DNA of 13,676 nt from contig JAURMS010000363.1 in assembly GCA_030830595.1 (NCBI GenBank), forward strand, positions 1-13,676. The letters run 5' to 3'. The notes under the pieces are model-generated. The model worked only from the letters and a program-made list of their open reading frames with translations. It was not told the origin of the DNA and searched no databases. Shown here piece after piece: positions 13,334 to 13,676 of this stretch (within the stretch, counting starts at the first letter, position 1; every line of letters begins with the position of its first letter). The translations under genes were made by a program, and so were the position numbers. This DNA is from Gammaproteobacteria bacterium (GTDB lineage: Bacteria > Pseudomonadota > Gammaproteobacteria > Steroidobacterales > Steroidobacteraceae).

Positions 13334-13676
13334 AGCCTATCCGTCGCATCCCCGCCCCGGGCTGCGTTCGGACAATCAGCGGGTCGGCGACACCCGCGGC
13401 GGCCAATGCCCGTCGGGCGGCCAGGTCCAGGCCCGCAAGACCCTCCACGGGGACCAGCGCGACGACACAACCGCCGAACCCACCGCCCGTCATGCGAACC
13501 CCGCCAGCGCCCCCGAGCTCCGTCTGGATGTAGCCGTTCAGCCGCTCGACCAAGGCATCGACGGCGGGTACGGTCACCTCGAAGTCATCCCGCAGCGAGG
13601 CATGCGAGTCCCGCAAAAGTGCGCCCAGTGCGTGCAGATCGCCCTCGGCCAGGGCAGTTGCCGCGGCGAGCGTACG
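13326..13676 (-). CDS. galK: Galactokinase, C-terminal part (5' end outside the window)
   Basis: The frame is open from the window edge to a TGA at 13328-13326 and gives 116 residues. It is the C-terminal GHMP-kinase domain: RTLAAATALAEGDLHALGAL, then LRDSHASLRDDFEVTVPAVD, which is the typical galactokinase segment, and the third GHMP motif GGVRMTGGGFGGCVVAL near the end. The enzyme phosphorylates galactose with ATP in the Leloir pathway. An in-frame TTG at 13616 is not the start, since conserved sequence continues upstream of it. The stop codon forms a palindrome with that of the convergent nucleosidase-like gene. No other gal gene is in view. Confidence 0.9.
   Translation of the reverse strand, partial: RTLAAATALAEGDLHALGALLRDSHASLRDDFEVTVPAVDALVERLNGYIQTELGGAGGVRMTGGGFGGCVVALVPVEGLAGLDLAARRALAAAGVADPLIVRTQPGAGMRRIGFS

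Noticed and set aside
1..13676. CRISPR arrays, tRNAs, rRNAs, insertion sequences, phage or toxin-antitoxin genes
   Set aside because: No regularly spaced repeats, tRNA-like cloverleaf, transposase motif or short toxin/antitoxin pair was seen on reading both strands.

Overview
The window is GC-rich (roughly 60-65% by eye) and almost fully coding. It most resembles a gammaproteobacterium: an hflK-hflC pair of proteobacterial type, an S46 dipeptidyl-peptidase with an exported N-terminus reading DEGMW, a GcvA-like LysR regulator, an OsmC protein and a galactokinase. No rRNA, tRNA, CRISPR array, insertion sequence or phage gene was seen. The taxonomic placement is inference.

Layout. Positions 1-372 hold the 3' end of an unrecognised + strand gene. 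It meets a minus-strand LysR regulator (374-1312). That regulator is divergent from a tight + operon: acyl-CoA dehydrogenase (1390-2565), FAS1/mesaconyl-CoA-type hydratase (2565-3392) and an AA_synth (DUF1185) protein (3421-4023). The 77-bp divergent gap is a strikingly AT-rich island with a perfect 9-bp inverted repeat, a good operator candidate. The operon runs tail to tail into a minus-strand series read M20 amidohydrolase (7949-6525), fatty acid hydroxylase (6479-5628), OsmC protein (5593-4994), GcvA-like LysR regulator (4952-4020). Divergent from it are a VOC/glyoxalase protein (8022-8543) and an exported S46 dipeptidyl-peptidase (8575-10629). Next come hflC and hflK on the minus strand (10637-12675), a compact MTA/SAH nucleosidase-like gene on + (12767-13333), and the C-terminal third or so of galactokinase on the minus strand (13326-13676, running off the edge).

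Function. The left third looks like a small regulated acyl-CoA catabolic locus: a dehydrogenase introduces a double bond, a hydratase adds water, and the AA_synth protein has an unknown role. No thiolase, CoA ligase or CoA transferase is in view, so the substrate cannot be named. The middle has two exported hydrolases (M20 and S46) that fit periplasmic scavenging of peptides or amides, plus a membrane di-iron hydroxylase. The right part is housekeeping: a membrane protease regulator, nucleoside salvage and sugar kinase.

The architecture is very compact. All four convergent pairs meet within -8 to +7 bp, and two of the junctions carry inverted repeats built from the stop codons themselves. All three divergent gaps are 72-91 bp. 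Nothing here is a clear new defence or mobile system. The best leads are the acyl-CoA locus with its operator and the dehydrogenase whose usual catalytic glutamate is missing.
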